From REEB481 sp039796915 (GTDB lineage: Bacteria > Bacteroidota > Bacteroidia > NS11-12g > UBA955), in assembly GCA_039796915.1 (NCBI GenBank), contig JBDKIU010000113.1, positions 1 through 36,109 of the forward strand: 36,109 nucleotides of DNA, in the 5' to 3' direction. Below are positions 15,121 to 22,960 of this stretch, piece by piece. Under the pieces are notes generated by a model that saw nothing but the letters and a program-made list of their open reading frames with translations, was not told where the DNA came from and ran no database searches. How positions within the stretch are numbered: the first letter of the stretch is position 1; every line of letters begins with the position of its first letter. The translations under genes and the position numbers were made by a program.

Positions 15121-15977
15121 TGACACAGCTCCAGGACCTCCGCCGTTCCTTCCTCCAACAAGTAGCACCTGTGCACGGAGCAGGCGAAGCTGCAGCCATG
15201 TTTCGTGAAATCTACCTGCATTACCTCAACAAAGACCTGAATCATCCGGACCTGTACCTTCAACCGGTGGCTGAACATTTTGCGGCGGCGGTGATGCAGC
15301 ATGCCACAGCGCTGGAACAGGGACAACCTTTGCAGTATGTGCTCGGCACAGCCCATTTCCATGGCAAACGCTTCCAGGTAAGTCCGGATGTGTTGATCCC
15401 GCGCCCTGAAACCGAAGAACTGCTGGAATGGATACTGCAGGATCATCCGAGGGAAACACCGCTCAAAATCCTCGATGTTGGCACCGGAAGTGGCTGCCTG
15501 GCGATTAGCCTTGCCGAAGCCTTTCCAAACGCTTCAGTAACCGCTCTGGATGTATCGGCAGAAGCGTTGAACATTGCCGCATTAAATGCACAGAAAATTT
15601 TGGGATTTAATCACCACATCGATTGGAAGCTATTAGATTATTTGATGTTTTTCCCCGATGAACATTATGATTTAATCGTATCAAATCCTCCATATATCGC
15701 TCTGGAAGACCGGCATTTGGTAGATGCGCACGTGGCCCGTTACGAACCTGAACTTGCTTTGTTTGTACCTCGGCAGGATGCTTTAATTTTTTACAGAAGA
15801 ATTGCAGAACACCTGTTGAAATTAAGCGCGTGCACCGTGTATGTAGAGCTTCATGCCGGACGGATGGAAGAAGTGCGTGCCTTATTTCAACAAGCTCATG
15901 CCAACACCACAACCAGCTCCAGAAATGACTTCACAGGAATTCCTCGGATGCTGAAGTGCATAAAAAAAGGGAGTTGA
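15120..15977 (+). CDS. prmC: Peptide chain release factor N5-glutamine methyltransferase
   Basis: PrmC (HemK) methylates the GGQ glutamine of RF1 and RF2 using S-adenosylmethionine. The 285-residue protein has the N-terminal helical release-factor-binding domain (to about residue 90), then HGKRFQVSPDVLIPRPETEELLEW, the SAM-binding DVGTGSG around Gly121, DVSAEAL, and the signature NPPY at residues 189-192. The stop TGA lies in the loop of the terminator hairpin that follows. Last gene of the dprA-GH13-yqgE-prmC run. Confidence 0.95.
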   Translation: MTQLQDLRRSFLQQVAPVHGAGEAAAMFREIYLHYLNKDLNHPDLYLQPVAEHFAAAVMQHATALEQGQPLQYVLGTAHFHGKRFQVSPDVLIPRPETEELLEWILQDHPRETPLKILDVGTGSGCLAISLAEAFPNASVTALDVSAEALNIAALNAQKILGFNHHIDWKLLDYLMFFPDEHYDLIVSNPPYIALEDRHLVDAHVARYEPELALFVPRQDALIFYRRIAEHLLKLSACTVYVELHAGRMEEVRALFQQAHANTTTSSRNDFTGIPRMLKCIKKGS

Positions 15978-15990
15978 TAACTCCCTTTTT
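15964..15990. terminator. Bidirectional intrinsic terminator after prmC
   Basis: Perfect 12-nt arms (AAAAAGGGAGTT / AACTCCCTTTTT) with a 3-nt loop GAT. A T run follows on the plus strand and a run of A on the other side gives the same signal in reverse. It lies between convergent prmC and the AT-hook gene. Confidence 0.88.
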
Positions 15991-16009
15991 CTGCTTTTTC
16001 TTTTGAATC

Positions 16010-16633
16010 TTAACCTTTGTTGGCAAGTGATATTACCCCTTCACTGTCCTTTACAAGTTCCCCTGTTTTGTAAATCTGTGACAGTGTGGTAAACATACTT
16101 TGCCTGAAGCTGGTGCGGTTACGTTCGCCCGAACGCTTGAAGAGTTCGGCAATTAAATCCCCGGATTTTACCGGTGCACCAACTTCGTTCATGTAGTTAA
16201 TGATGGATTGTTTTTTGGTAATGCCTCCGCGCTTGAATCCTTTCTTAGGACCGCGTTTCTTGGGCTTACGAGTTCCACCGGTAATGCTTGCGCCTTCCAT
16301 AGAAAAGGTTTTGGCGCTCAATTTACCAAAGGCCTGCTTGGCTTTACGAATGGCGGCAAGTACATGCTGTACTTCCTTCTCCTGACGCACCAGATTCTCC
16401 AGATTTGATGCACGGATGTCGTCAAAAGAAAACCCAATGGAAAGAGATTCAATAGGTGCTTTAGCATTTGCAACTGCACGTTTAACAGCTGCTTTACTCA
16501 CCTTGCGATTTTTTGAACCTACCGGACGTCCCTTGCGTCGGGCAGGTGCTGCAGGCACTTCGCCCGCAGTTGCGGCAGCTTCCCTGAAGGCAGCTTTTTT
16601 ACCCGCTTTTCCTGAATTTTGTTTTGTAGCCAT
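16010..16633 (-). CDS. AT-hook DNA-binding protein with C-terminal winged-helix-like (HARE-HTH-like) domain
   Basis: A 207-residue, very basic protein. Residues 1-60 are Lys/Ala-rich and disordered, with an AT-hook core GRP at 35-37 inside RRKGRPVGSKNRK. Residues 61-105 are helical (IRASNLENLVRQEKEVQHVLAAI). A second basic patch with KKRGPKKG (RGP 127-129) precedes residues 138-205, whose helix-helix-wing pattern (QSIINYMNEVGAPVKSGDLI ... FRQSMFTTLSQIYKTGEL then VKDSEGVISL) resembles a winged helix of the HARE-HTH type. It is probably a nucleoid protein or regulator. I know of no characterised relative with this exact build. It shares the terminator with prmC and is divergent from dxs. Confidence 0.75.
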   Translation of the reverse strand: MATKQNSGKAGKKAAFREAAATAGEVPAAPARRKGRPVGSKNRKVSKAAVKRAVANAKAPIESLSIGFSFDDIRASNLENLVRQEKEVQHVLAAIRKAKQAFGKLSAKTFSMEGASITGGTRKPKKRGPKKGFKRGGITKKQSIINYMNEVGAPVKSGDLIAELFKRSGERNRTSFRQSMFTTLSQIYKTGELVKDSEGVISLANKG

Positions 16634-16652
16634 TTCTATTTGTTATGTGATG

Positions 16653-16682
16653 CAAATTTAAACACATTAAATTTAAATCAAA
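16653..16682 (-). promoter_or_regulatory. Promoter of the AT-hook gene, with AAATTTAAA direct repeats
   Basis: On the minus strand, TTTG (16682-16679) and TAAATTTG (16660-16653) match the Bacteroidota -33 and -7 boxes exactly with an 18-bp spacer; the ATG (16633) follows after a short leader. Two exact AAATTTAAA repeats at 16654-16662 and 16669-16677 overlap the -7 box and the spacer. AT-hooks prefer such minor-groove A/T tracts, so feedback control is plausible. Confidence 0.65.
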
Positions 16683-16709
16683 CTAACAATTCCTGACCCG
16701 GGAATGGCG

Positions 16710-16742
16710 TTCGGTAAATCCGCCTTTTAATGAATAAGTTTG
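16710..16742 (+). promoter_or_regulatory. Putative dxs promoter
   Basis: TAAGTTTG at 16735-16742 is a perfect TAnnTTTG -7 element 12 bp before the dxs ATG (16755). The -33 candidate TTCG at 16710-16713, 21 bp upstream, is weak. It is divergent from the AT-hook promoter, with the two -7 boxes about 75 bp apart. Confidence 0.5.
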
Positions 16743-16754
16743 CGCCGAAGTAGC

Positions 16755-18497
16755 ATGCCGGTTCTCGATCAGATAAACAGCCCTGCAGATTTAAAAAAAC
16801 TTAGTCCGGAGGCATTGCCCGAACTAAGCCGGGAGCTCAGAAACTTCCTGATTGAAACCATCCTGCACAGCGGCGGACATTTCGCCGGCAACCTGGGCGT
16901 GGTAGAACTTACCGTTGCTCTTCATTATGTGCTGAATTCACCGGAGGAACCCATTATCTGGGATGTGGGCCATCAGGCTTATGTACATAAAATACTCACA
17001 GGCAGAAAAGAATTACTGAATCAAATAAGGCAAACCCACGGCATCAGCGGCTTTCCAAAACGCGGTGAAAATATTCACGACGTGTTTGGCACGGGCCACT
17101 CCTCCACTGCTATTTCCGCGGCCCTTGGATTTGCTGTGGCACAGCAGGATCAGGCGCCAAACAGTTGTATTTATACCGCCGTGGTTGGCGATGGCGCATT
17201 AACCGGTGGAATGGCATTTGAAGCCTTAAATCACGCAGCACTGAGCAACACACGCCTGCTCGTGGTGGTGAATGACAATAGTATGGGTATTGACCCCAAT
17301 ACCGGAGCCATGAACCAAATGTTGCGCAACATGCAATCTGGCAGCCCCAATTGGTTTACGGAAATGGGGTTTCACTACAGCGGACCGGTTGATGGCCACG
17401 ATGTTCTGTTGCTGGTGCGCACGCTTGAAGCGCTGCGGCATGACTCTTTCCCTCATGTATTGCATGTAAAAACCATTAAAGGAAAAGGTTATGAACCTGC
17501 CGAGAAAGAGCAAACACGCTGGCACAGCACGGCAGCTTATGTAAAACTAGAACCTGCCGACAAACAGCCTGTAAAACAAGTGCCCAAATACCAGGATGTA
17601 TTCGGGGAAACCTTGTGCGAACTGGCTGCGCTGGACCAACGTGTATGCGGCGTTACACCGGCCATGCCATCAGGCAGCGGCATGCGCAAAGCCATGGACC
17701 TGTACCCCGATCGATTTTGGGATGTGGGCATTGCCGAACAACATGCCGTTACTTTTTCCGCAGCCTTGGCCCTGGCAGGAAAAATCCCTTTTTGCAGCGT
17801 TTATTCTACCTTCCTGCAACGCGCCTACGACCAGATTATCCACGATGTGGCCCTGCAACAGGCTCCGGTGATTTTCTGCGTGGACCGCGCCGGACTGGTT
17901 GGAGAGGACGGGCCCACACATCATGGCAGTTTTGACCTGGCCTTTCTGCAACCCATTCCAGGTGTGGTGATTGCAGCCCCAAAAGATGAAGCAGAATTGC
18001 GTGCCCTGATGTACACGGCCATGCAAGACCGAAGCGCGCCCTGGTTCATCCGCTATCCCAAAGGTCATGGAACTGGCATCGCATGGGATGCTGCGCTGAC
18101 GTGCATTCAGCCGGGAACGGGCACCATCCTGCAACAAGGAACGCGAATTGCCTTGCTAACCATTGGAACAACCACTGCCGCAGCCCAGGCTGCAGCGCTT
18201 GCTTCAGGCCTGAACCCAACAGTGGTTCATATGCGTTTTCTAAAACCTTTGGATACCGCATTGTTAAAAGCTGTCATGAATCAACATGAAGTGCTGATTA
18301 CTGTGGAAGATGGAAGCGTTATTGGAGGATTGGGCGCTGCAGTGGCGTCATTCGCTGCTGAGGAACAATGGCAGGGACAAATCATCAAACTGGGAATCCC
18401 GGATTACTTCCCCGCACATGGCCACAACAGCGATTTACAAAAAGAAGCCGGCTATGATACCGCTGGCATCCTGAACGCTTTGCAGACGTTTGCTTAA
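16755..18497 (+). CDS. dxs: 1-deoxy-D-xylulose-5-phosphate synthase
   Basis: DXS condenses pyruvate and glyceraldehyde-3-phosphate with thiamine diphosphate, the first step of the MEP isoprenoid pathway. I start at ATG 16755 (MPVLDQINSPADLKKLS) because it matches family N-termini and follows a -7 box; a TTG 15 bp earlier lies on that box. Motifs: GHQAYVHKILTGR, GFPKRGEN, GTGHSSTAISAALG, the TPP motif GDGALTGGMAFEALNH...NDNSMGID, GPVDGHD, VKTIKGKGY, catalytic Glu328 in GIAEQHA, and DRAGLVGEDGPTHHG. At 580 residues it is shorter than the usual 620-640. The segment between NDNSMGID and GPVDGHD is only about 35 residues, so the mobile loop there is reduced. The stop shares TTAA with the convergent pabA-type gene. 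Confidence 0.95.
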   Translation: MPVLDQINSPADLKKLSPEALPELSRELRNFLIETILHSGGHFAGNLGVVELTVALHYVLNSPEEPIIWDVGHQAYVHKILTGRKELLNQIRQTHGISGFPKRGENIHDVFGTGHSSTAISAALGFAVAQQDQAPNSCIYTAVVGDGALTGGMAFEALNHAALSNTRLLVVVNDNSMGIDPNTGAMNQMLRNMQSGSPNWFTEMGFHYSGPVDGHDVLLLVRTLEALRHDSFPHVLHVKTIKGKGYEPAEKEQTRWHSTAAYVKLEPADKQPVKQVPKYQDVFGETLCELAALDQRVCGVTPAMPSGSGMRKAMDLYPDRFWDVGIAEQHAVTFSAALALAGKIPFCSVYSTFLQRAYDQIIHDVALQQAPVIFCVDRAGLVGEDGPTHHGSFDLAFLQPIPGVVIAAPKDEAELRALMYTAMQDRSAPWFIRYPKGHGTGIAWDAALTCIQPGTGTILQQGTRIALLTIGTTTAAAQAAALASGLNPTVVHMRFLKPLDTALLKAVMNQHEVLITVEDGSVIGGLGAAVASFAAEEQWQGQIIKLGIPDYFPAHGHNSDLQKEAGYDTAGILNALQTFA

Positions 18498-19054
18498 CTC
18501 AGGCCTTCCAGCCAGTTGCGCAACATCCCAAACCCCGATTCCGTGCAAATGGCTTCGGGATGAAATTGAACACCTTCCAAGGGTAAATAACGATGCCTGA
18601 TCCCCATGATGGCACCCGATTCCGTGCGCGCCGTAACTTGCATTTCCTTCCCCGGGTTGTCCAAGATCAAACTGTGATACCGGCAAACCCAAACCTGTTC
18701 GGGAAGTCCACGGTAAACGCCAAGCCCATCGTGGGTGATTTTCGTTGTTTTGCCATGGACAGGCTCTGCCGCTTTTACCAAACTTCCACCGAAAAAAAGC
18801 CCCAGGGCCTGATGACCCAGACAAACGCCCAACATGGGAATTTTCTGATGATTGGCCGCTATGAACGGCATCAACAGTCCGGCCTGCATGGGGTCTTTAG
18901 GTCCCGGAGAAAGCACCGCAGCGTCACATTGAATATCGTGCAAGGCAGGATCGTCGTTCTTCAGCACGGTGCATTTCGCGCCGGCTTCCATCAGGTAGTG
19001 AACCAAATTCCACGTAAAGGAATCGTAATTGTCCAGGAGCAGAATATGTTTCAT
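18494..19054 (-). CDS. Anthranilate / aminodeoxychorismate synthase glutaminase component (PabA/TrpG)
   Basis: A 186-residue class I glutamine amidotransferase that supplies ammonia to a chorismate-using partner. It begins ILLLDNYDSFTWNL and has the oxyanion region LSPGPKDP, nucleophile Cys78 in GVCLGHQ, the GKTTKITHDG stretch, RYHSL, and catalytic His165/Glu167 in QFHPEA. No TrpE or PabB partner lies in the window, so whether it serves tryptophan or folate synthesis cannot be decided; the neighbours (tsaB, LON) do not help. It overlaps tsaB by ATGA and shares the 4-bp TTAA with the end of dxs. Confidence 0.92.
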   Translation of the reverse strand: MKHILLLDNYDSFTWNLVHYLMEAGAKCTVLKNDDPALHDIQCDAAVLSPGPKDPMQAGLLMPFIAANHQKIPMLGVCLGHQALGLFFGGSLVKAAEPVHGKTTKITHDGLGVYRGLPEQVWVCRYHSLILDNPGKEMQVTARTESGAIMGIRHRYLPLEGVQFHPEAICTESGFGMLRNWLEGLS

Positions 19055-19740
19055 GCCACACTTCCTTTTCCAGGCAGGAACTGCTTCAGATAAAATGGTT
19101 CGAAATAGGCCACATCCACAAACTGACCTTTCCGGAAGGCATCAGCCGCTAACGCGCCCATTCCTGTGGCATCCGGCAGCAGTTCAGGAAAAAACGTGGC
19201 CTTGTCTGACCATCGGCACAACTGCTGCCATTTTGCTGCTCCGGAACCGGCAAACACCAGCTGATACTCGCCGGCCAGCTCGAGAAAATCATCGGGCTCC
19301 AGAATTTTTGGCGCCACCGGAATCACTGTATTCAGTTCCTGGGATTCATAAACGGCGGTGTACACTTCCATCCTGCGGGCATCTGTCATGGGCACAAGCA
19401 TAGAAGGTGCAGCCCAGGCCGCTTCTTCCCTCATGTTCCAGGCCAGCGCCTGCAAGGTGTCGATGGACAACAAAGGCACATTCCAACCAAAACAAAGCCC
19501 TTTGGCCATGCTCGCGCCAATACGCAAGCCGGTGTAAGAACCCGGACCCTTGCTCAGGGCCACTGCACTTGGAGTTCGCCCGAAATCACGAATTATTTTA
19601 TCGACCATAGGCGCCAAACGTTCCGCATGAGCAAGCGGTGCAGCCGCTCGTTCAACAGCCAAGAGCCGGTCGCCTTCAAACAGCGCAACCGAGCAAAACC
19701 TGTCGGAACTTTCAATACATAAAATGAGCGGTTCCATCAT
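19051..19740 (-). CDS. tsaB: tRNA t6A biosynthesis protein TsaB
   Basis: TsaB is the scaffold partner of TsaD in making threonylcarbamoyl-adenosine at A37 of ANN-reading tRNAs. The 229-residue protein has the ASKHA N-terminal fold: ILCIESSDRFCSVALFEGDRLL, a HAERLAPMVDKII block, and the signature LSKGPGSYTGLRIGASMAKGL (read in parts). A C-terminal half with GSGAAKW and a GALAADAF stretch completes the fold. It lacks the metal-binding histidines of TsaD, as expected. The tandem ATGATG at the start overlaps the LON-gene stop (ATGA), and its end overlaps the pabA-type ATG. Confidence 0.94.
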   Translation of the reverse strand: MMEPLILCIESSDRFCSVALFEGDRLLAVERAAAPLAHAERLAPMVDKIIRDFGRTPSAVALSKGPGSYTGLRIGASMAKGLCFGWNVPLLSIDTLQALAWNMREEAAWAAPSMLVPMTDARRMEVYTAVYESQELNTVIPVAPKILEPDDFLELAGEYQLVFAGSGAAKWQQLCRWSDKATFFPELLPDATGMGALAADAFRKGQFVDVAYFEPFYLKQFLPGKGSVA

Positions 19741-20366
19741 TGCGGCTCCCTGAAATCACGAAAATGTCCATTTAACGAGATGGCGCGCTTCATCTGCGCA
19801 ACAGCGGACAAATGTTCAAACAATTCTTTGAGCCAATGCAACACACGCTGTTGCTGTCCGGCGTAATCCTCGAGCTGCAGGAGTTCAAATTCCTGCTCCG
19901 GCGTCAACCCGATTTTATGAATGAATTCCGCAATGCGGGAAGCAGATTTGAACCGTTGTGGATCAGTGTCTTCAATCAACAACAACACTTCCTGCAGCAA
20001 ATCATCAATGCGCAGGGTAAGTTCTTTATCCTCGTCATCATCAAACGCCCTGGGCGTGCACCATACCTGATCCGGTTGGTTTGGATTGGCAGAAGCAAGA
20101 TAATCATCGATATCAACAACAAACTGCCCGCGCACCAGGATGTCGCAACTGCCGCCCTGGTATTTATTCACCACTTGCTGCACAGAAGCAATGGTTCCTA
20201 CTTCCATGCGAACGCCCTGAATGACCGGCAACAATACAAAAGGCGAATGTTCTGACACACATTCCCCAATCATCTGCACATAACGAGGCTCGTAAATATG
20301 CAGCGGCAGCAACTCTTGCCGAAACAAACACAGGGGCAGCGGGAATACCGGCAACAGATCAGCCAT
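19737..20366 (-). CDS. Stand-alone LON substrate-binding (LON N-terminal) domain protein
   Basis: With the start at 20366 (MADLLPVFPLPLCLFRQELL) it has 209 residues; longer frames to 20435 add a non-conserved stretch and would run over the start of the divergent gene. The N-terminal 130 residues follow the Lon/Cereblon-like pattern: FPLP..LFPGE.LPLHIYEPRY, PFVLLPV, and VGTIASVQQV...GGSCDILVRG. The rest is helical (DLLQEVLLLIEDT ... EFIHKIGLTPEQEFELLQLED). It lacks the AAA and protease parts of Lon. Such small proteins are widespread and uncharacterised. First gene of a minus-strand run with tsaB. Confidence 0.88.
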   Translation of the reverse strand: MADLLPVFPLPLCLFRQELLPLHIYEPRYVQMIGECVSEHSPFVLLPVIQGVRMEVGTIASVQQVVNKYQGGSCDILVRGQFVVDIDDYLASANPNQPDQVWCTPRAFDDDEDKELTLRIDDLLQEVLLLIEDTDPQRFKSASRIAEFIHKIGLTPEQEFELLQLEDYAGQQQRVLHWLKELFEHLSAVAQMKRAISLNGHFRDFREPQ

Positions 20367-20433
20367 GATGCAAAATAACACGAGCGGGTAAAAACGGCAT
20401 AAGATTTGGAACGTTTCGGGTGAATTTAAACTC

Positions 20434-20835
20434 ATGAAAAAACTTCACCTATTTCTACTTTCGGCTACCCTCATCGGATCGGCCGCGGCATTGATGAGTT
20501 TCACTCAGAAATCAACCAATTCCACCCAGTATTTGCAGTTGACCACCATTGAAAGTGCCGTGCCCGGCGGGCTTGCACGTTCAAGAATGATTGCTACCGA
20601 TAAAACGGGTGCTGTGGAAGAAGTAAAGCTCGAAAATTTTTACAGCATGGTAGGAATCAATTTCGAGAACATCCGCTTTAATGATGCTCAGATTACCACC
20701 AAGCTGGAAGCTTACGCCGCTGAAGGATGGGAATTGATGAGCGTTACTTCCTCATTTACATCAACACCCAGCGGACAAGGTTCTGGCGGCAATGGCATTG
20801 TAATCAGTCGTTACCTGCTCAAAAAGAGCAACTAA
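20434..20835 (+). CDS. Exported DUF4177-like small protein
   Basis: A 133-residue protein with a signal peptide (MKKLHLFLLSATLIGSAAALMSF). The mature part opens with a strand (YLQLTTIES) and ends with LEAYAAEGWELMSVTSSF...GNGIVISRYLLKK, the (L..YA.EGWEL.SV) plus C-terminal strand arrangement of DUF4177-type proteins. Role unknown. Divergent from the LON gene with 67 bp between starts; I find no consensus promoter there, only AAGATTTG near 20404. Confidence 0.65.
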   Translation: MKKLHLFLLSATLIGSAAALMSFTQKSTNSTQYLQLTTIESAVPGGLARSRMIATDKTGAVEEVKLENFYSMVGINFENIRFNDAQITTKLEAYAAEGWELMSVTSSFTSTPSGQGSGGNGIVISRYLLKKSN

Positions 20836-20845
20836 AAACCTTTTT

Positions 20846-22570
20846 TCATCTTGCTTTTTTCCTAAGAGTCATGGAAGCGGGAAGCCTGAGGCTTCCCGTT
20901 TCTATGTTACGCCGACCACAACAACCACTGATGCTGATGCGCACATTCAGCTCCAGCCATTCGTTGTCACGCTTCAAGGCATACTTCAGGGTAGCTACTT
21001 CATCGCGATAAACCTGCTCCACGTCTTGCCTACTCCAGGCTCCGGGATCTTCCAAATAGGCCAAAGGGATGCGCAGACTGCGTTCCCACAGGGTTCCGGG
21101 AAGTGCTTCAAGTGGTTTTTTAGGCAACAGCAGTTGGGCTAATTCGAGCCGAATCGTGCTGTCCCGAACTGAATCCTTTCCAGAGACGGCACAAATACCT
21201 TCCAAAACGAACGCCAGATCAGGCAATTGTTGTGCCCGGGCATCGAGCAGCCAGGCTTCTGGCACCAATGCCCTGCATACGGCAATATCCACCTCACCTC
21301 GTTGTTCGGCAGTTAAACGCCCATAATCCTTCCACAAAACAGCCTGTTTCCCCTGAAAGCGTTGCCGAAACTGCAGCATGCCATTTCCATTATAGATCAA
21401 AGCCGCCTGATCCTTGTTCACGCTTGTCTCAGGCAGTGGAAATTGCTTCCATGAAGGAATACCTGTTGTTGCCAAAGGAATGAAAAAGCCTGTACATCCG
21501 GCATATTCCAAGGGCAGCGTCTCCTTAAACCGTCCTACGGAAGTGATGGCAATCTTCACAGCGGGAATCCACAGAAAGGTTTCAGCGATATCGGGTAGAA
21601 ACGTCAGAGAAGTGTCCAGCGGATTTCGGGTTCTGTCAGCCGCAAAAACCAATTCATGCGGTACATCCATCAACTGCAAAAGGTGATGCATTGCTTTGTG
21701 GCTGTAGGGAAGCTCTTCGCGCCGAAACATTCCTGGAATGGCCATGATCTGCTTGTTCAACGGCGCAGGACTCATGTGCCGCAGTCGGCGATACATGGAC
21801 GCAATCTGCTTACGCTCCTTTACACTGCAAGGAGATTCAATGGATTGCCTCACCTGCACCGCCACCTGCGGCCAATCCTGAACCTGTGTGGATTTCGCCT
21901 TGCGAACCACCAAACGTGCCACTGGAAGAATGGTTGATCCGCTCGCTGAATCATCAGATTTTTGTGACAGCAAAAGCTGTGTAAACACTTTCTGGTCGCG
22001 GCTCTTTCGCTCAGAAGCAGCTTCAAGTCCGGTAAAAGAATAGGCTACCGCCAATTCCGGCGGATGCACCAGCACGAGCTTGGCAGCCTGGGTTGGAGGC
22101 AGTGTGAAGTTCAGATGTAAATACAACAGCGGCGCCTGCTGAACCACCGTGATGTACTCGAGCACACAGCAGGGCCGGCGACCTCCAAACATCAGCAAAC
22201 CCTGGTTTTCCTGAGTATCAGCCACAAGCAGTGCGCGCGTATCATTTTCCAGCACAGCACCTGCGGAGTCGCGCAGCCTGGCCTGCATCATCAGCAACTT
22301 GCCCTGCACCGGTTCGCCGCGGTGCTGTGTTGTAGCCGCCCACGAAGGATAATATACTTTTCGGTGCTGGAGGATGTAAACAGCATCAAAAGCAAATTCG
22401 ACGATGCGTGTTTCTGAGAGCAGTACCGGTGCCGACTTATTGTATTGGGCAGGAATGGTTTGCGGAAGCGCGGCCGCATCCCAGGAATAGAAAAGATATT
22501 CCGGCTTTTGTGCCTGTACCTCTGCGATACACAAAAAAAACAACCACCAGCACTTCAAGCGCAGTTTCAT
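20846..22570 (-). CDS. Large exported protein, DUF3857/transglutaminase-like with degenerate active site (tentative)
   Basis: The start at 22570 (MKLRLKCWWLFFLCIAEVQAQ, a signal peptide) overlaps the ATL stop by ATGA; 574 residues. The first 270 residues look like the beta-sandwich found before transglutaminase-like domains in DUF3857 proteins (RIVEFAFDAVYILQHRKVYYPSW, then RDSAGAVLENDTRAL). A helical part around 270-390 (MYRRLRHMSPAPLN ... YSHKAMHHLLQLMDVPHELVFA) resembles the helix and strand of the transglutaminase core, but no Cys sits at the helix start where the nucleophile should be. The assignment is by pattern only. The C-terminus is encoded by a strong hairpin (20878-20898). Function unknown. 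Confidence 0.6.
   Translation of the reverse strand: MKLRLKCWWLFFLCIAEVQAQKPEYLFYSWDAAALPQTIPAQYNKSAPVLLSETRIVEFAFDAVYILQHRKVYYPSWAATTQHRGEPVQGKLLMMQARLRDSAGAVLENDTRALLVADTQENQGLLMFGGRRPCCVLEYITVVQQAPLLYLHLNFTLPPTQAAKLVLVHPPELAVAYSFTGLEAASERKSRDQKVFTQLLLSQKSDDSASGSTILPVARLVVRKAKSTQVQDWPQVAVQVRQSIESPCSVKERKQIASMYRRLRHMSPAPLNKQIMAIPGMFRREELPYSHKAMHHLLQLMDVPHELVFAADRTRNPLDTSLTFLPDIAETFLWIPAVKIAITSVGRFKETLPLEYAGCTGFFIPLATTGIPSWKQFPLPETSVNKDQAALIYNGNGMLQFRQRFQGKQAVLWKDYGRLTAEQRGEVDIAVCRALVPEAWLLDARAQQLPDLAFVLEGICAVSGKDSVRDSTIRLELAQLLLPKKPLEALPGTLWERSLRIPLAYLEDPGAWSRQDVEQVYRDEVATLKYALKRDNEWLELNVRISISGCCGRRNIETGSLRLPASMTLRKKAR
20878..20898. terminator. Hairpin at the convergent gene ends (weak terminator)
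   Basis: Perfect 10-nt arms CGGGAAGCCT / AGGCTTCCCG around a single G (in practice a TGA loop with shorter arms). It is followed on the plus strand by TTTC, a poor T tract. It lies 43 bp after the DUF4177-like stop, and inside the 3' end of the minus-strand gene, whose last residues include ETGSLRLPAS. Confidence 0.5.
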
Positions 22571-22911
22571 AGGTGAAGCATCTTCGCCGGATCCCAAAAC
22601 AGTTGTTCAAAATGGACCACCTGGTCCTCGATTACACGGATGCCTTCGCGTTCCAATTGAAGTTCCATGGGATGATCCGGAGGGAAATGTGCTTTCCCGC
22701 TGAGCATGCCCAGGCGGTTCACCACCCGGTGCGCCGGAACCGGAGGAAGAATAAAATGACTTTGATTCATGGCCCAGCCAACCAGCCTGCTGCTTTTCCC
22801 TGTACCCAAATAGCGCGCGATGGCGCCGTAAGTTGTTACCCTTCCGTAAGGAATGAGGCGCACCACTTCATACACCTGCTCATAAAAAGACATCGTGGAA
22901 GGCTCCGTCAT
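22567..22911 (-). CDS. Alkyltransferase-like (ATL) protein, MGMT-family DNA-binding domain
   Basis: With the start at 22911 it has 114 residues (MTEPSTMSFYEQVYEVVRLI; an alternative start at 22893 gives MSFYEQVY). It has the C-terminal winged-helix domain of O6-alkylguanine-DNA alkyltransferases: IPYGRVTTYGAIARYLG, SRLVGWAMNQ, then VPAHRVVNRLGMLSG where active methyltransferases have PCHRVV. The nucleophile Cys is Ala, so it cannot accept an alkyl group. Known ATL proteins bind O6-alkylguanine and hand lesions to nucleotide excision repair. It is coupled to the large exported gene by ATGA. Confidence 0.88.
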   Translation of the reverse strand: MTEPSTMSFYEQVYEVVRLIPYGRVTTYGAIARYLGTGKSSRLVGWAMNQSHFILPPVPAHRVVNRLGMLSGKAHFPPDHPMELQLEREGIRVIEDQVVHFEQLFWDPAKMLHL

Positions 22912-22960
22912 CAATTGGAACAAATTTTGCGAAATTTGAAAGCAATATACTTCGATTCGC

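Noticed and set aside
20367..20433. Paired divergent promoters between the LON-domain and DUF4177-like genes
   Set aside because: The best motifs (AAGATTTG, CAAAATAA) each miss the TAnnTTTG consensus and lack a spaced -33 box, so I did not annotate them.
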